A model generated the notes under the pieces. It worked only from the letters and a program-made list of their open reading frames with translations, ran no database searches and was not told where the DNA came from. Position numbers and translations under genes: made by a program. Positions 24,270-34,256 of a stretch of 64,000 bases of DNA are shown in pieces; positions within the stretch are counted from its first letter, which is position 1, and each line of letters opens with the position of its first letter. The stretch comes from Anastatus disparis (taxonomy: Eukaryota > Arthropoda > Insecta > Hymenoptera > Eupelmidae): contig JAFFSR010000090.1 in NCBI GenBank assembly GCA_017163975.1, positions 131,501 to 195,500 on the forward strand, written 5' to 3'.

Positions 24270-25870
24270 TGAGACCTTAATCGATCAAAAATGTTTGATA
24301 GAATCTGAGATATAGTCGAATTTCATCAAACGTGAAGAGTCTATCCTGTCAATTTGCAATAAATTAACAATATATCAAGATGTAATTAACGAAACAGCAT
24401 GATTCAAAATCGGGTGTATTTGTTCTAAATAGCCGCAGAAGGAAGTATTTAACAAGATTTTTTTATCTCTTTTTGTTTAAACGTTGTAGCGTTATAAAGA
24501 ATCAAATAGCAAAAAAAGTGCTTTAATTCTCATTTTGATCAGTCTCCTTTTTTTTATCCATGTTTATAAATAGCTTCAAGTAGTATGGTTTTGTAAAAAA
24601 CACTTTTACCTTTAAAATGAGACTTTAATCGATCAAAAATGTTTGATAGAACCTGAGATATAGTCAAATTTCATCAAGCGCGACGAGTTTATCTCATCAA
24701 TTTGCAATAAATTAACAAAATCTCTAGTTGTAATTAACGTAACAGCATGATTCAGAATCGGGTGTATTTGTTCTGAATAGCCGCAGACGAAAGTATTCAA
24801 TAAGATTTTTGTATCTCTTTTTGTTTAGACGTAGCGTTATAAACAATTAAATAGCAAAAAAGTGCTTTAATTTTCACTTTTATCAGTCTTCCTTTGTTTA
24901 CCGATGTTTATAAATAGCTTCAAGTAGTATAGTTTTGTAAAAAATACTTATACCTTTAAAATGAGACTTTAATGGATCAAAAATGTTTGATGAAACCTGA
25001 GATATAGTCGAATTTCATCAAGCGCGACGAGTTTATCTCATCAATTTGCAATAAATTAAGAATATCTCAAGTTGTAATTAACGAAACAGCATGATTTAAA
25101 ATCAGGTGTATTTGTTTTAAAAAGCCACAAAAAAAAGTATCCAACAAGATTTTTGTATCTCTTTTTGTTTAAACGTTGTAGCGTTATAAACAATTGAATA
25201 GCAAAAAAGTGCTTTAATTTTCACTTTTATTAGTCTCCCTTTGTTTACCGATGTTTATAAATAGTTTCAAGTAGTATAGTTTTGTAAAAAATAGTTTTAC
25301 CTTTAAAATGAGACTTTAATCGATCAAAAATGTTTGATAGAACCTGAGATATAGTCGAATTTTATCAAGCGCGACGAGTTTATCTCGTCAATTTGCAATA
25401 AATTAACGAAATCTTAGTTGTAATTAACGAAACAGCATGATTCAAAATCGGGTTTATTTGTTCTAAATAGCCGCAGAAGAAAGTATTCAATAAGATTTTT
25501 GTATCTTTTTTTGTTTAGACGTTGTAGCGTTATAAACAATTGAAATAGCAAAAAAAGTGCTTTGATTCTCATTTTGATCAGTCTCCTTTTTTTTATCCAT
25601 ATTTATAAATAGTTTCAAGTAGTATAGTTTTGTAAAAAATACTTTTACCTTTAAAATGAGACCTTAATCGATCAAAAATGTTTGATAGAACCTGAGATAT
25701 AGTCGAATTTTATCAAGCGCGACGAGTTTATCTCGTCAATTTGCAATAAATTAACTAAATCTTGGTTGTAATTAACGAAACAGCATGATTCAAAATCAGG
25801 TGTATTTGTTCTAAATAGCCGCAGAAGAAAGTATTTAACAAGATTTTTGAATCTCTTTTTGTTTAATCGG
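24270..25870 (+). repeat. ~347-bp tandem units in the foldback arm
   Basis: AAAATGAGACTTTAATCGATC recurs near 24267, 24617, 24960, 25306 and 25654. Each unit includes TCATCAAGCGCGACGAG, AACGAAACAGCATGATTC and TTTATAAATAGCTTCAAG. Confidence 0.88.
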
Positions 25871-26039
25871 TATAGCGTTATAAACAATATTAATTGTTTA
25901 TAATAATTTATTCGACATCCAGATCGAAATGCACCATCGATTTTCGTGTTCACGAGGTCAAAATACATTAAAAAAACCTTGGTGGGTCAATCTAAATTAA
26001 AGAGGTCGCTGTGACCTATCTGGCGCCTAGACTATTAAA

Positions 26040-26695
26040 CTAAATTTTATTTTATTTGTTATGCAATTGTTATGACAAATTATGTTAGTTGCTAAAAGAT
26101 ACAGACAGATTATTTTTGTAGCTAACAGAAGCATACAAATTTATTTTTTATTATAAAAAAAGATTTTTACTGATTATTTTCTTATTGTTGCTAAAGACAA
26201 AGTTTATGCATTAGTAGTGTTTTTTACTAATAATAAAAAACAAACAAATTATTATTCATTTATGAAATAAAAATTTCTTGTTTTACCTATAATTATTAAA
26301 TTATTTTCTCATTATCACTAAAATAAGCTTACAGATTAATTTTTTATTGTAGCTATGAAGATGCTCATAGATTTACTTTTGGATATTAATAAAAAAACTA
26401 ACATATTATTTTTGTCACCAGTCACTGATAAATTATTTTTGTAACTAAAAGAAGTTTATAGATTTATTTTTCATTGTCATAAAAAGTTACTGACAGATTT
26501 CTTTTTCATTGTTACTAAGAAGACAATTAATGTATTAAAAAAATTATTTGTTTAGCATAAAAATTTCTTGTTGCAGTTATAATTATTAGATTATTTTTTT
26601 ATTGTCACTAAAAAAAGCTTACAGATTTATGTAATATTTACGTTAAATAATTTAATAAATTATCTTTAATTAAAAAGACATTTTTACTTTTACTA
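26040..26695. repeat. Irregular ~35-45-bp AT-rich minisatellite
   Basis: Loose repetition of CTAAAAAAAGCTTACAGATT plus TATTTTTTATTGT. The same motif family appears at 22900-23110, 28060-28150 and 36690-37530. Confidence 0.65.
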
Positions 26696-26699
26696 TAAT

Positions 26700-26855
26700 T
26701 TAACCTTTTGAGGACAGGACTGGTCGATATTTCGACCACTCAAGTATCATAATATTTTTGAGTGTTTTAACATGATATTATCCTTAAAATCACTCAAAAA
26801 TATTATGATACTTGAGTGGTCGAAATATCGACCAGTCCCGTCCTTAAAAGGTTAA
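26700..26855. mobile_element. TTAA-flanked hairpin MITE, 156 bp
   Basis: TTAA at 26700-26703 and 26852-26855. The TIR of about 60 bp begins CCTTTTGAGGACAGGACTGG and is almost perfectly paired with the right end. TTAA plus CCTTTTGAGGAC is typical of piggyBac-like MITEs. Confidence 0.9.
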
Positions 26856-26973
26856 TATAAATTTTATTTTATTTTGTTATGTATTGTTGCTTATTATATC
26901 TGACATATTATTGTTATTTTTATTATGTCTAAATTTCAATTCTTTTATTTGATAAATAATATAAAATGATACA

Positions 26974-27192
26974 TTAAGGGGATGTGAAATACCGACATTA
27001 CAGTTTTCCAAGTTATTGGTTCTTAATCAAAGATTTTTAAAAATATCTTTATATTACAGTCTTCCATTTCTACTAATAAAGAGCCTAATATAGAGATATT
27101 TCTGAAAATTTTTGAATAAAGATAAAATATTTGGAAAACTGTGATGTCGGTAACTATGTAGAAATCATATACCCTATTACATCCCCTTAAGA
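26974..27192. mobile_element. TTAA-flanked MITE, 219 bp
   Basis: TTAA at 26974-26977 and 27189-27192. Ends GGGGATGTGAAAT and ATTACATCCCC pair, and inner blocks ACCGACATTACAGTTTTCCAA-like and TTGGAAAACTGTGATGTCGG pair. No coding capacity. Confidence 0.85.
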
Positions 27193-27476
27193 TTTAATTT
27201 TCTTATAAATGTAATTCATATATTTAATTAGCTAATATTAATAAATGTTTATAGTATATTTCATCGTTTTATATACCATTTACATCAAATTTGATATTAT
27301 TTGGTCTAAATTCAAATAAATTTTTTATTTCGAATAGGAAACATTCTGGGCATTCTTTATAGTGATGAGTATAGTATTCAAAATTGAATCTAACTATTAA
27401 ATTGTTGAATTCAGATTATTTTTTATTTTTCATATATTCGGAATAATTTTCTTCATCTTCTATTTCTTGAAGATTC

Positions 27477-28023
27477 TTAAGAGGTGGTTGGGTCTATTTC
27501 GCCGCTACATATAGGGTCGCGCTGCAGTCAGGTGAGAGAAATCTATTAAACATTTTTTATACAGCTATTTACAATTTTCTGAGACGACAATATACTTTTA
27601 ATGCTGTTATTTCCTCTAGCCATATATATGTAGAATAATTATTAATACTTATCTTATTTGAAAAGTCTAAAATATTGTTATGAAGCGAAAAATGCGATGC
27701 AACGCAGGACCGATGTAAACATGCGTGCACCTTCCTTTAGTGCGACAGAGAGAGCAATACTAAAGAATGATGTATACTAATATTTACGTTGGCTCTACCT
27801 CGCGCCGCATTTTTCGCTTTGTAACAATATTTTAGACTTTTCAAACAAGATTAATATTAATAATTATTCTACATATATATGGCTAGAGGAAATGACAACA
27901 TTAAAAGTATATTGTCGTCTCAGAAAATTGTAAATAGCTGTAAAAGATATTTAATAGATTTCTCTCACGTGACCGCAGCGCCACCCTATATGTAGCGGCG
28001 AAATAGACCTGACCGCCTTTTAA
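27477..28023. mobile_element. TTAA-flanked foldback MITE, 547 bp
   Basis: TTAA at 27477-27480 and 28020-28023. Arms of about 215 bp start GAGGTGGTTGGGTCTATTTC and end GAAATAGACCTGACCGCCTT. They pair through CCGCTACATATAGGG and AAGTCTAAAATATTGTTA. The loop region (27700-27790) is richer in GC and non-palindromic. The ORF at 27901-28092 is a by-product. Confidence 0.87.
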
Positions 28024-28600
28024 AAATGTAATTTGATAAATATATTTATAGCTACAAGTAAAAATAAATTTGTACGTTTCTTTTAACAACAATAAAAAAT
28101 AAATCTATAAGCTTTTTTTAGCGTCAATAAAAAAAATTTAATAATTATAACTGAAATAAATAATTTTTATTTAAAACATATAAGTATTTTTCTGTTTCTA
28201 AGCGACAATAAAAAATTTAATTTTATTAAATATAATAATAAAAAAACTTTATTAAAGATAAAAATAGATCGTCTATATAACAATTTGTCTTCTTTTTACT
28301 CCTTTTTTAATTTTACTCCCATTAAACACAAATAAATCTTTGAGTTTTATTCTTCATAACACTACAAATTTTAAAAGAATAAAATAATTAACTATTAATA
28401 TTTAAAAAAAAACACTTTTAATGCAGCCATATATTTATATATATATTGATCTTCAGCCCAAAAATAAAATATACAGAGAGGAAGTGCTTCATTTACATTA
28501 TATTTAAAAAGTTAATAATGTACTAAAAGACTTTGAGAATTAAAGGGTCGGTGAGGGAGTAATCAGCGGACTACCCCCCCCCCCCCCCTAGTGTATATAT
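28024..28600. other. AT-rich spacer with dispersed-repeat end and C15 tract
   Basis: Holds a partial dispersed repeat (28420-28510: AATGCAGCCATATATTTATA, CAGAGAGGAAGTG), inverted relative to copies at 32060-32150 and 36590-36680, and a run of 15 C at 28574-28588. No gene. Confidence 0.6.
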
Positions 28601-28602
28601 AC

Positions 28603-29188
28603 AGTACCGCTCAAAAGTTCGTAAAAATTTTTTTTTTTATTCAACTCAACTTCAAACTGCAATATTTCGGAAACGGCTCGATGAATTTGAAAAATCCGGA
28701 CAGCGTTTGAAAGATCAGACAAAATACTATCTTTTTGTGTCCTGCCAAATATTTTTATCTCTATTTTTAACTCTATTTCTAATGATAGAAAAATTTTTTA
28801 TTTTTACGAATTTTTAAATTTCAATCAATCAAATGTAACTTTTTAAGAAATTGTTAAAATTAAAAAATTCGAAAACGACTGAAAAATAGAGTGAATTTCC
28901 TAAATCTTTATATTTTATGATTTTTTTGTATCTATTTCCTGCGTGTAGCTAAAAATGCGCAAAAATGGAAAGTACAAGAAAATCAGTTTTAAATATGATA
29001 ATATTTTCCAATGTCGCGAGTCAATTTTGGTTTACATTAGCAAGATACAAAAAGATAGTATTTTGTCTAATCTTTTAAACGCCATCCAGATTTTTTAAAT
29101 TTATCGAGTCATTTTCGAAATATCGCAGTTTGAAGTTGAGTTTCTAAAAAAAATTTTTTTACGAACTAATGAACGGTATTGTATACTT
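28603..29188. mobile_element. Long-TIR MITE of Tc1/mariner type
   Basis: The left end CAGTACCGCTCAAAAGTTCG follows TATA. The right end is ACGAACTAATGAACGGTATTG followed by TATA. TIRs extend about 150 bp through ATATTTCGGAAACGGCTCGA and its complement. TA flanks and the CAGTACCGCTCAAAAGT start are characteristic of Tc1/mariner-like non-autonomous elements in arthropods. No transposase. Confidence 0.8.
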
Positions 29189-29309
29189 TTAACAAAATTA
29201 TCACCAATTTTATCACAATTATTATAAATGATAGTGTCCTTTTTTGAATAAATTAAAGTTATTTACAAATTTAATTCTTCGTATGTATATACGAACTACA
29301 GATTTGAAC

Positions 29310-29736
29310 ACATGCTGAAATGTAAACAAAAATAGACCCGCGATATTGGAAAATATTATCATATCTAAAACTGATTTTCTTGTACTTTCCATTTTTGCGC
29401 ATTTTTAGCTACACGCAGGAAATAGATACAAAAAAATCATAGAACATAAAGATTTAGGAAATCCACTCTACTTTTCAGTCGTGTTCGAATTTTTTAATTT
29501 TAACAATTTCTTAAAAAGTTACATTTGATTGATTGAAATTTAAAAATTCGTAAAAATAAAAAATTTTTCTATCATTAGAAATAGAGTTAAAAAAAGAGAT
29601 AAAAATATTTGGCAGGACACAAAAAGATAGTATTTTGTCTGATCTTTCAAACGCTGTCCGGATTTTTCAAATTCATCGAGCCGTTTCCGAAATATTGCAG
29701 TTTGAAGTTGAGTTAAAAAAAAAAAAAATTTTACGA
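29310..29736 (-). mobile_element. Inverted partial copy of the 28603 MITE
   Basis: 29310-29736 is the near-perfect complement of 28610-29050, e.g. CTACACGCAGGAAATAG against CTATTTCCTGCGTGTAG. With the first copy it forms a ~1.1-kb mirror structure around a 120-bp spacer (29190-29310). The terminal CAGTACCG part is missing, so this copy is truncated. Confidence 0.85.
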
Positions 29737-30237
29737 ACTTGCAAGAAAAAAATAGTAGTTACCACTGGGGGGATTATTATAATAAGTAAATTTTGTAATG
29801 ATAATCAAATTATTTTATCGCGTAGTTTTTAAATAATATCAGACCTATAAAAAAAGATATTATATTCTAGTTTGTTAGTAGGTCTCATATTATTAAAAAA
29901 CCACGCGATAAAATCATTTTTCGAACCCTCAGCGCATGCGCATGCGCCAATTTTGCGAATGTACTATTTTGCTCCTACTTGACAAGCATAGAAATCGAAT
30001 TTTTTACCTTTTGGATCAAAAAACAATATGTGTACCACGAGCGCAAGGGGATTCGGAGCCCTCGTGCAAATTTAGCGCCCTTGGTACACAATGTACTATT
30101 CTTGTTATTAAAAAATTTACTTATTATATTAATATCTAGCGGGAGCTACTACTTTTTTTCTTGCTACGACCGTTGGTGTTTATATAAATTATAAAAAACT
30201 CTATTAGACAAAGACAGATAGTACGGCCTGCTATTAA
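29737..30237. mobile_element. Truncated, interrupted copy of the 31372 TTAA element
   Basis: Matches 31417-31740: AAGAAAAAAATAG, AATAAGTAAATTTTGTAAT, GCGTAGTTTTT, and at the right end TCTATTAGACAAAGACAGATAG followed by TTAA at 30234-30237. The left terminus is lost at the junction with the MITE copy. About 185 bp (29922-30107), including a GCGCATGCGCATGCGCC stretch, has no counterpart in the second copy and is an insertion. Short ORFs at 29936-30194 lie in this insertion and are not convincing. Confidence 0.7.
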
Positions 30238-30439
30238 GCCTAGAAATCCTTTATTAAGATAAATATATAAATATCCCATTTCCAGTTAAAGAAAAATCAT
30301 GTTTCATTTAAATAAAAGTTTTAGTAAAGCGACTATAGATATTAAGCGGAATTTTCATTTTGCAGTTTATAATTTACTATTTAAATTAGTAAATTTTCCT
30401 AATAATACAAATACGTATACAATGAATAGGAATAAAAAT

Positions 30440-30868
30440 AACACTATATTTATCTGAGTAAAGAAAATACAAAGAGGAAGCTTTAAATTATCAATTCGCT
30501 GTAATTGTAGTTATATCAATTAAATATTAATAATGATAATTTTTTTTCATTATTCAAACAATATCAAAGTGTACATGAAATGCGACGAAGAAGCTTTGTA
30601 TTATCAATTAGTTATAATTGTAATTATAATAATAACATATTATTAATAATAATATTTTTTTAATTACTAAAACATAATATCAGAGCGAGGGGAGGCTGAA
30701 GGGGGGCTGAAGTATTTGAGTGGGGACTGAGGGAAAGCCTCAGTTTTTTAAAACAACGTAATTAATCAAAATAGCTATTCAAAACAAGAGTCACATCGTT
30801 CTTTAAGGGGGCTTCATTGAGGGGGGCTGAGAGGGGGTTGGTTGAATCTTAGTCTTACCACTATATAT
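30440..30868 (+). repeat. Dispersed repeat family, copy A (GGGGGG-rich)
   Basis: Shares TATTAATAATGATAATTT, TGTACATGAAATGCGACGAAG and ACAACGTAATTAATCAAAATA with 40270-40615, ending GGTTGGTTGAATCTTAGTCT. It serves as the empty-site reference for the MITE at 40616. Confidence 0.85.
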
Positions 30869-30870
30869 GT

Positions 30871-30872
<2 letters not shown>

Positions 30873-30920
<48 letters not shown>
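30873..30920. repeat. (TA)n microsatellite
   Basis: About 24 TA dinucleotides flanked by complementary TATATGTAGA / TCTACATATA. Confidence 0.95.
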
Positions 30921-30922
<2 letters not shown>

Positions 30923-30929
30923 ACATATA

Positions 30930-31163
30930 TATTTCTTACACAATCAAAATAGATTTTTGATTGTGTAAGAAAGAGCCACCAATAAGGAGTTATGACAGTT
31001 TGAAATATATATTTTCATGTATGATTTATTTTTCATATTGAATATAAATATATATTTCCATGTAGATTTATTTTTCATATTAAAAATAAATTATACCTGA
31101 AAATATATATTTCAAACTGTCATAACTCCTTATTGGTGGCTCTTTCTTACACAATCAAAAATT
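30930..31163. repeat. Foldback hairpin, ~60-bp arms
   Basis: GATTGTGTAAGAAAGAGCCA and CACCAATAAGGAGTTATGAC on the left pair exactly with GTCATAACTCCTTATTGGTG and GGCTCTTTCTTACACAATC on the right. An additional TTTCTTACACAATC at 30931 makes a second small hairpin at the left edge. Confidence 0.88.
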
Positions 31164-31371
31164 TATTTTGAAGTTAATAAAAAATAGAAAAAAATAAGCC
31201 CTAGAAAAGCAATTTCTGAAGTGGCAAAAAATGAGTAATTTCAATTACCATGTAATACATGTAAGAACCAATAGAAAACTTAAAAATTTAGGTCTGTAAA
31301 AAATCATGCTGACAAAAACCCTCTTTATTTACAACAAGAAGTATTCACATAAATTTCTCTTTTAAGAAGGG

Positions 31372-31740
31372 GCCGAACTATCTGTCTTTGTCTAATAGCG
31401 TTTTTTATTATTTTTGTAAACATGACAAGAAAAAAATAGCAGCCCCCGCTAGATATTAGTGTAATAAGTAAATTTTGTAATAACAACCAAATTTTTTCAC
31501 TGCGTAGTTTTTGAATAATTAGAGACCTACCAAAAAAAGATAGGTTATATTCTAGATTGCTAGTAGGTCTCTAATTAGTCAAAAACTATGCGGTAAAAAA
31601 TTTGGTTGTTATTACAAAATTTACTTATTATACTAATATCTAGCGGGGGCTGCTATTTTTTTCTTGTTATACCGGATAGTGTTTATATAAATGATGAAAA
31701 ACGCTATTAGACAAAGACAGATAGTTCGGCCCCTTCTTAA
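31372..31740. mobile_element. TTAA-flanked foldback MITE, 369 bp
   Basis: TTAA at 31372-31375 and 31737-31740. Ends GAAGGGGCCGAACTATCTGT and its complement ACAGATAGTTCGGCCCCTTC. Arms pair almost throughout, with the centre near 31555. It is the intact relative of 29737-30237. Confidence 0.9.
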
Positions 31741-32040
31741 ACATCAGCATTTTTAGAAAAAAAAAATCATAAAGTTGGAACTTTTCCAAAAATTTTGAAA
31801 AATTTTGAAATTTCAAGAATCTATAGCTCTTGATCCTTTCAATCTAGATCATTAAAATTTTTTTTACATATTTTGGGTAACAAAAAGAATATATTCTCAA
31901 AGTTTTAGCGATTTTTATTTTTTTGCTCTCTCAGTTGGCGTGAAATGTCCCATGTATATATATATATATACATAAATCGCTACGCTCGCTAACCCCACGA
32001 ATGCGATCACAACTGAATATTCATTAACTTTAAGTGTGAA
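31741..32040. other. AT-rich, diverged transposon-end-like sequence
   Basis: Contains CTCTCAGTTGGCGTGAAATG next to a short TA tract (31955-31973). The complement resembles 40950-41010 (CATGTCAACTCGCGTGGCCA ... AAAATCACTCAAAG), suggesting a shared, diverged long-TIR element. No gene. Confidence 0.4.
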
Positions 32041-32170
32041 TTCTATAAATACAATGCAGAGAAAACACTTCCTCTCTGCATTTAATTATTTTTGGGCTTG
32101 AGACCAACATATATCAATTGATATATTAATATATGGCTGCATTAAGAGTTTTTTTTTCGTTATATTGTTA
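32040..32170 (+). repeat. Dispersed repeat fragment (CTCTCTGCAT family)
   Basis: ACACTTCCTCTCTGCATTTA, TTTTTGGGCTTGAGACCAAC and TATGGCTGCATTAAGAG recur at 36590-36675 in the same orientation and inverted at 28420-28510. Confidence 0.8.
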
Positions 32171-32773
32171 AAAAACAGACCATACTTTTTTGTTTATACA
32201 AAAAATCTTGACTGTAGCTAAAAAAGCTTTATTTTTTCATTGAATAAATATTATTCTTCTACAATGTAACTAAAATTATGAAAGAAAAGATCATTTAAAA
32301 AGACATTTAAAAGTGCATGAAGATTCAAGCTCAAATGTTTATTCATGCAGAAAAAAATTTAACAGAAAAGATAATTTTAATTGATATATATGAATATAAG
32401 ATATAAGAAATATAGGATATGTATTTTGGTTTGTTCAAATATATCATTATTAGCTAATTAATATGAAAGATAATTCAAATAATCCGTTGAAAACACATGA
32501 TATATAATTTAAATGCTTTAAAAATAGAATAGTTAATAATAATAGAATTTCCAGTTTTAATTGTGTATAATAATATCTAATAATAGTTGATAATAATAAA
32601 ATTTAAAATTTAATTCTTTTATAAAGAAATAAATATTATGAAGGAAAGATCATTTGAATCGTCACATTAAAATACATAATAAGTAATTTAAATAATGTGA
32701 AAAAAGAGTATTAATTAATAATAGAATTTCAAGTTTTGATTGTATATTGTAACATGAAAAATTGGTCATGTTA

Positions 32774-32774
<1 letters not shown>
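32171..32774. other. AT-rich, no gene seen
   Basis: Low-complexity A+T sequence with two loosely similar halves (AGGAAAGATCATTTGAATCG and GAAAAGATCATTTAAAAAG). No open frame worth calling. Confidence 0.5.

Positions 32775-32829
<55 letters not shown>
32775..32829. repeat. (TA)n microsatellite
   Basis: About 27 TA dinucleotides immediately left of the TIR element that starts at 32841. Confidence 0.95.
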
Positions 32830-32830
<1 letters not shown>

Positions 32831-33419
32831 CGCAAGACGACAGGGGGGTTATTCACTAACTTTTTAACAATAACGATTGACTTAACGTTTCGACGTCGAA
32901 AAGCGTTAAGGACTCTACTCTTTCAAGTAATCGATAAACACATATGAAAAAATGTTTTAGTTTATTATTAAATCTTTTACAACAGACATTTACAACATAA
33001 ATATTCACAATTAAAATAATTTCAAATAATTATTACATCAAAATTAACATGATTACAAAAAAAATTGTTTAAGTTTTTGACATATTTATACGCAAATAAA
33101 TTATAATTTTACTAGTTTTTTTGTAGATTTATATTAGATCTTGTATTCTCCACACATTCAGAATCTCGATTTCAAATGGACAGTTGATTGGGACATTATG
33201 AAAACTTAAGTAATATTTTATAACTTGTTTAATTTTATATGCTAATAATTATATATCCAAAATAATAATTAGAAAAAATATCATGGTCCATTCATTTTAA
33301 ATCCCAATACAGAGAAAAAAGGAATTCTAACAGTATTTGCCTTAAAACACACAGCACGTAACATTCATATTAGAAATATATCTGTATTCATGTTTCTATT
33401 ATATATTCTTCTAACTCAA

Positions 33420-33795
33420 CATTATCCAAGTCAACATTTTCATTTTAAAAGACGAAATTTTGAAAACCAATATTTTTAAGTTCTGCAGCAAACTTAACAA
33501 TTCAATCGAGAAACTGTAATTGTTGCTATAGAATATAAAATGCAAATTTAGATTAATATATAATTTTATTAAAAAACGCATTTTATTGGTGATAAGATAA
33601 GTTTATTTAAAACAATATTTATATTATTTTTTTCTTTTCGTTTTTATTAAAGTACATATAAGTCACTTAAAAACCTGCAGATCCAATTGAATTTTAAATT
33701 ATACATAATTTATCATTTAATCATGTATGATTACAAATAATTTTTATGATCACTAATGTAAATAATAATAAAATAATGTTCCCTTTATATATAGG
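33420..33795 (+). repeat. Dispersed repeat, copy 2 (partner at 14085)
   Basis: Same orientation and near identity with 14085-14450; see GAAATTTTGAAAACCAATAT and ATTCAATCGAGAAACTG. Confidence 0.85.
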
Positions 33796-33803
33796 TATAT
33801 ACA

Positions 33804-34000
33804 TACACTGACAGAAAAGATATCTCGATCCTCTTGGATATAACTTGTCTGACTTGGATATAACTTATAACTAAATCTGTGAAGCAAGAAATTAATTTAA
33901 ACATCTAGTTACCTACATCTAAGAAATTATTTTTCCATTTGAATGATCACATCAAATCGGAGTAATTCTTTTGCTTCTAGAAATCTTCTCTGTCAATGTA
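33804..34000. mobile_element. Short TIR MITE, 193 bp, TA target
   Basis: The left end CACTGACAGAAAAGAT and the right end ATCTTCTCTGTCAATG pair. TA lies immediately outside on both sides (33804-33805, 33999-34000). Consistent with a Tc1/mariner-type non-autonomous element. Confidence 0.8.
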
Positions 34001-34256
34001 TATACATATGTTATGCATAATATAAGGTTTTACAGTTTAACGTACGATTTACAACGAAGCTTCAAATTGGTTGTAAAATTTGTCGATAAAATCGACTTAG
34101 CGCTTCAGTTTAGAAGATTTTCGTCGTTACGTCAACATGATCTCTGGTAACGTTCGCGATATTCGATAGTATTTGCTGAAAAATTATTACTGCGCATGCG
34201 CGCGTCGGCGTTAAGCTCGCCGTTAAAGGTTACGGTATTACTGAATAAGCCCCCTG

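Larger units (their letters stand above)
23172..26036. mobile_element. Large foldback element (2.86 kb) with tandem-amplified right arm
   Basis: The left end TAGTCTAGGCGCCAGATAGG is matched by its complement ending GGCGCCTAGACTA at 26036. Pairing continues through GATTGACCCACTAAG and ACACGAAAATCGATGGTG for about 170 bp. The left arm (to ~23810) then holds about 1.5 inverted copies of a ~347-bp unit, whereas the right arm holds about five tandem copies. This resembles Foldback-type transposons, in which tandem repeats in the arms expand and contract. TA flanks both ends, but a longer target duplication is not evident. The 98-codon ORF at 25672-25968 (minus) is repeat-derived. Confidence 0.8.
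32841..34256. mobile_element. Candidate TIR element with CAGGGGG termini
   Basis: The left end CAGGGGGGTTATTCACTAAC corresponds to the complement of the right end, CAGGGGGCTTATTCAGTAAT, followed by related TAAC-rich sequence. The interior (33000-33400) is AT-rich, then carries the dispersed repeat copy at 33420 and a MITE at 33806, so it has been a landing site. No transposase. Target duplication is not evident. Confidence 0.6.

Noticed and set aside
25672..25968. 98-residue minus-strand ORF as a transposase fragment
   Set aside because: Covers part of the 347-bp unit and the TIR of the foldback element. No catalytic motif was seen.
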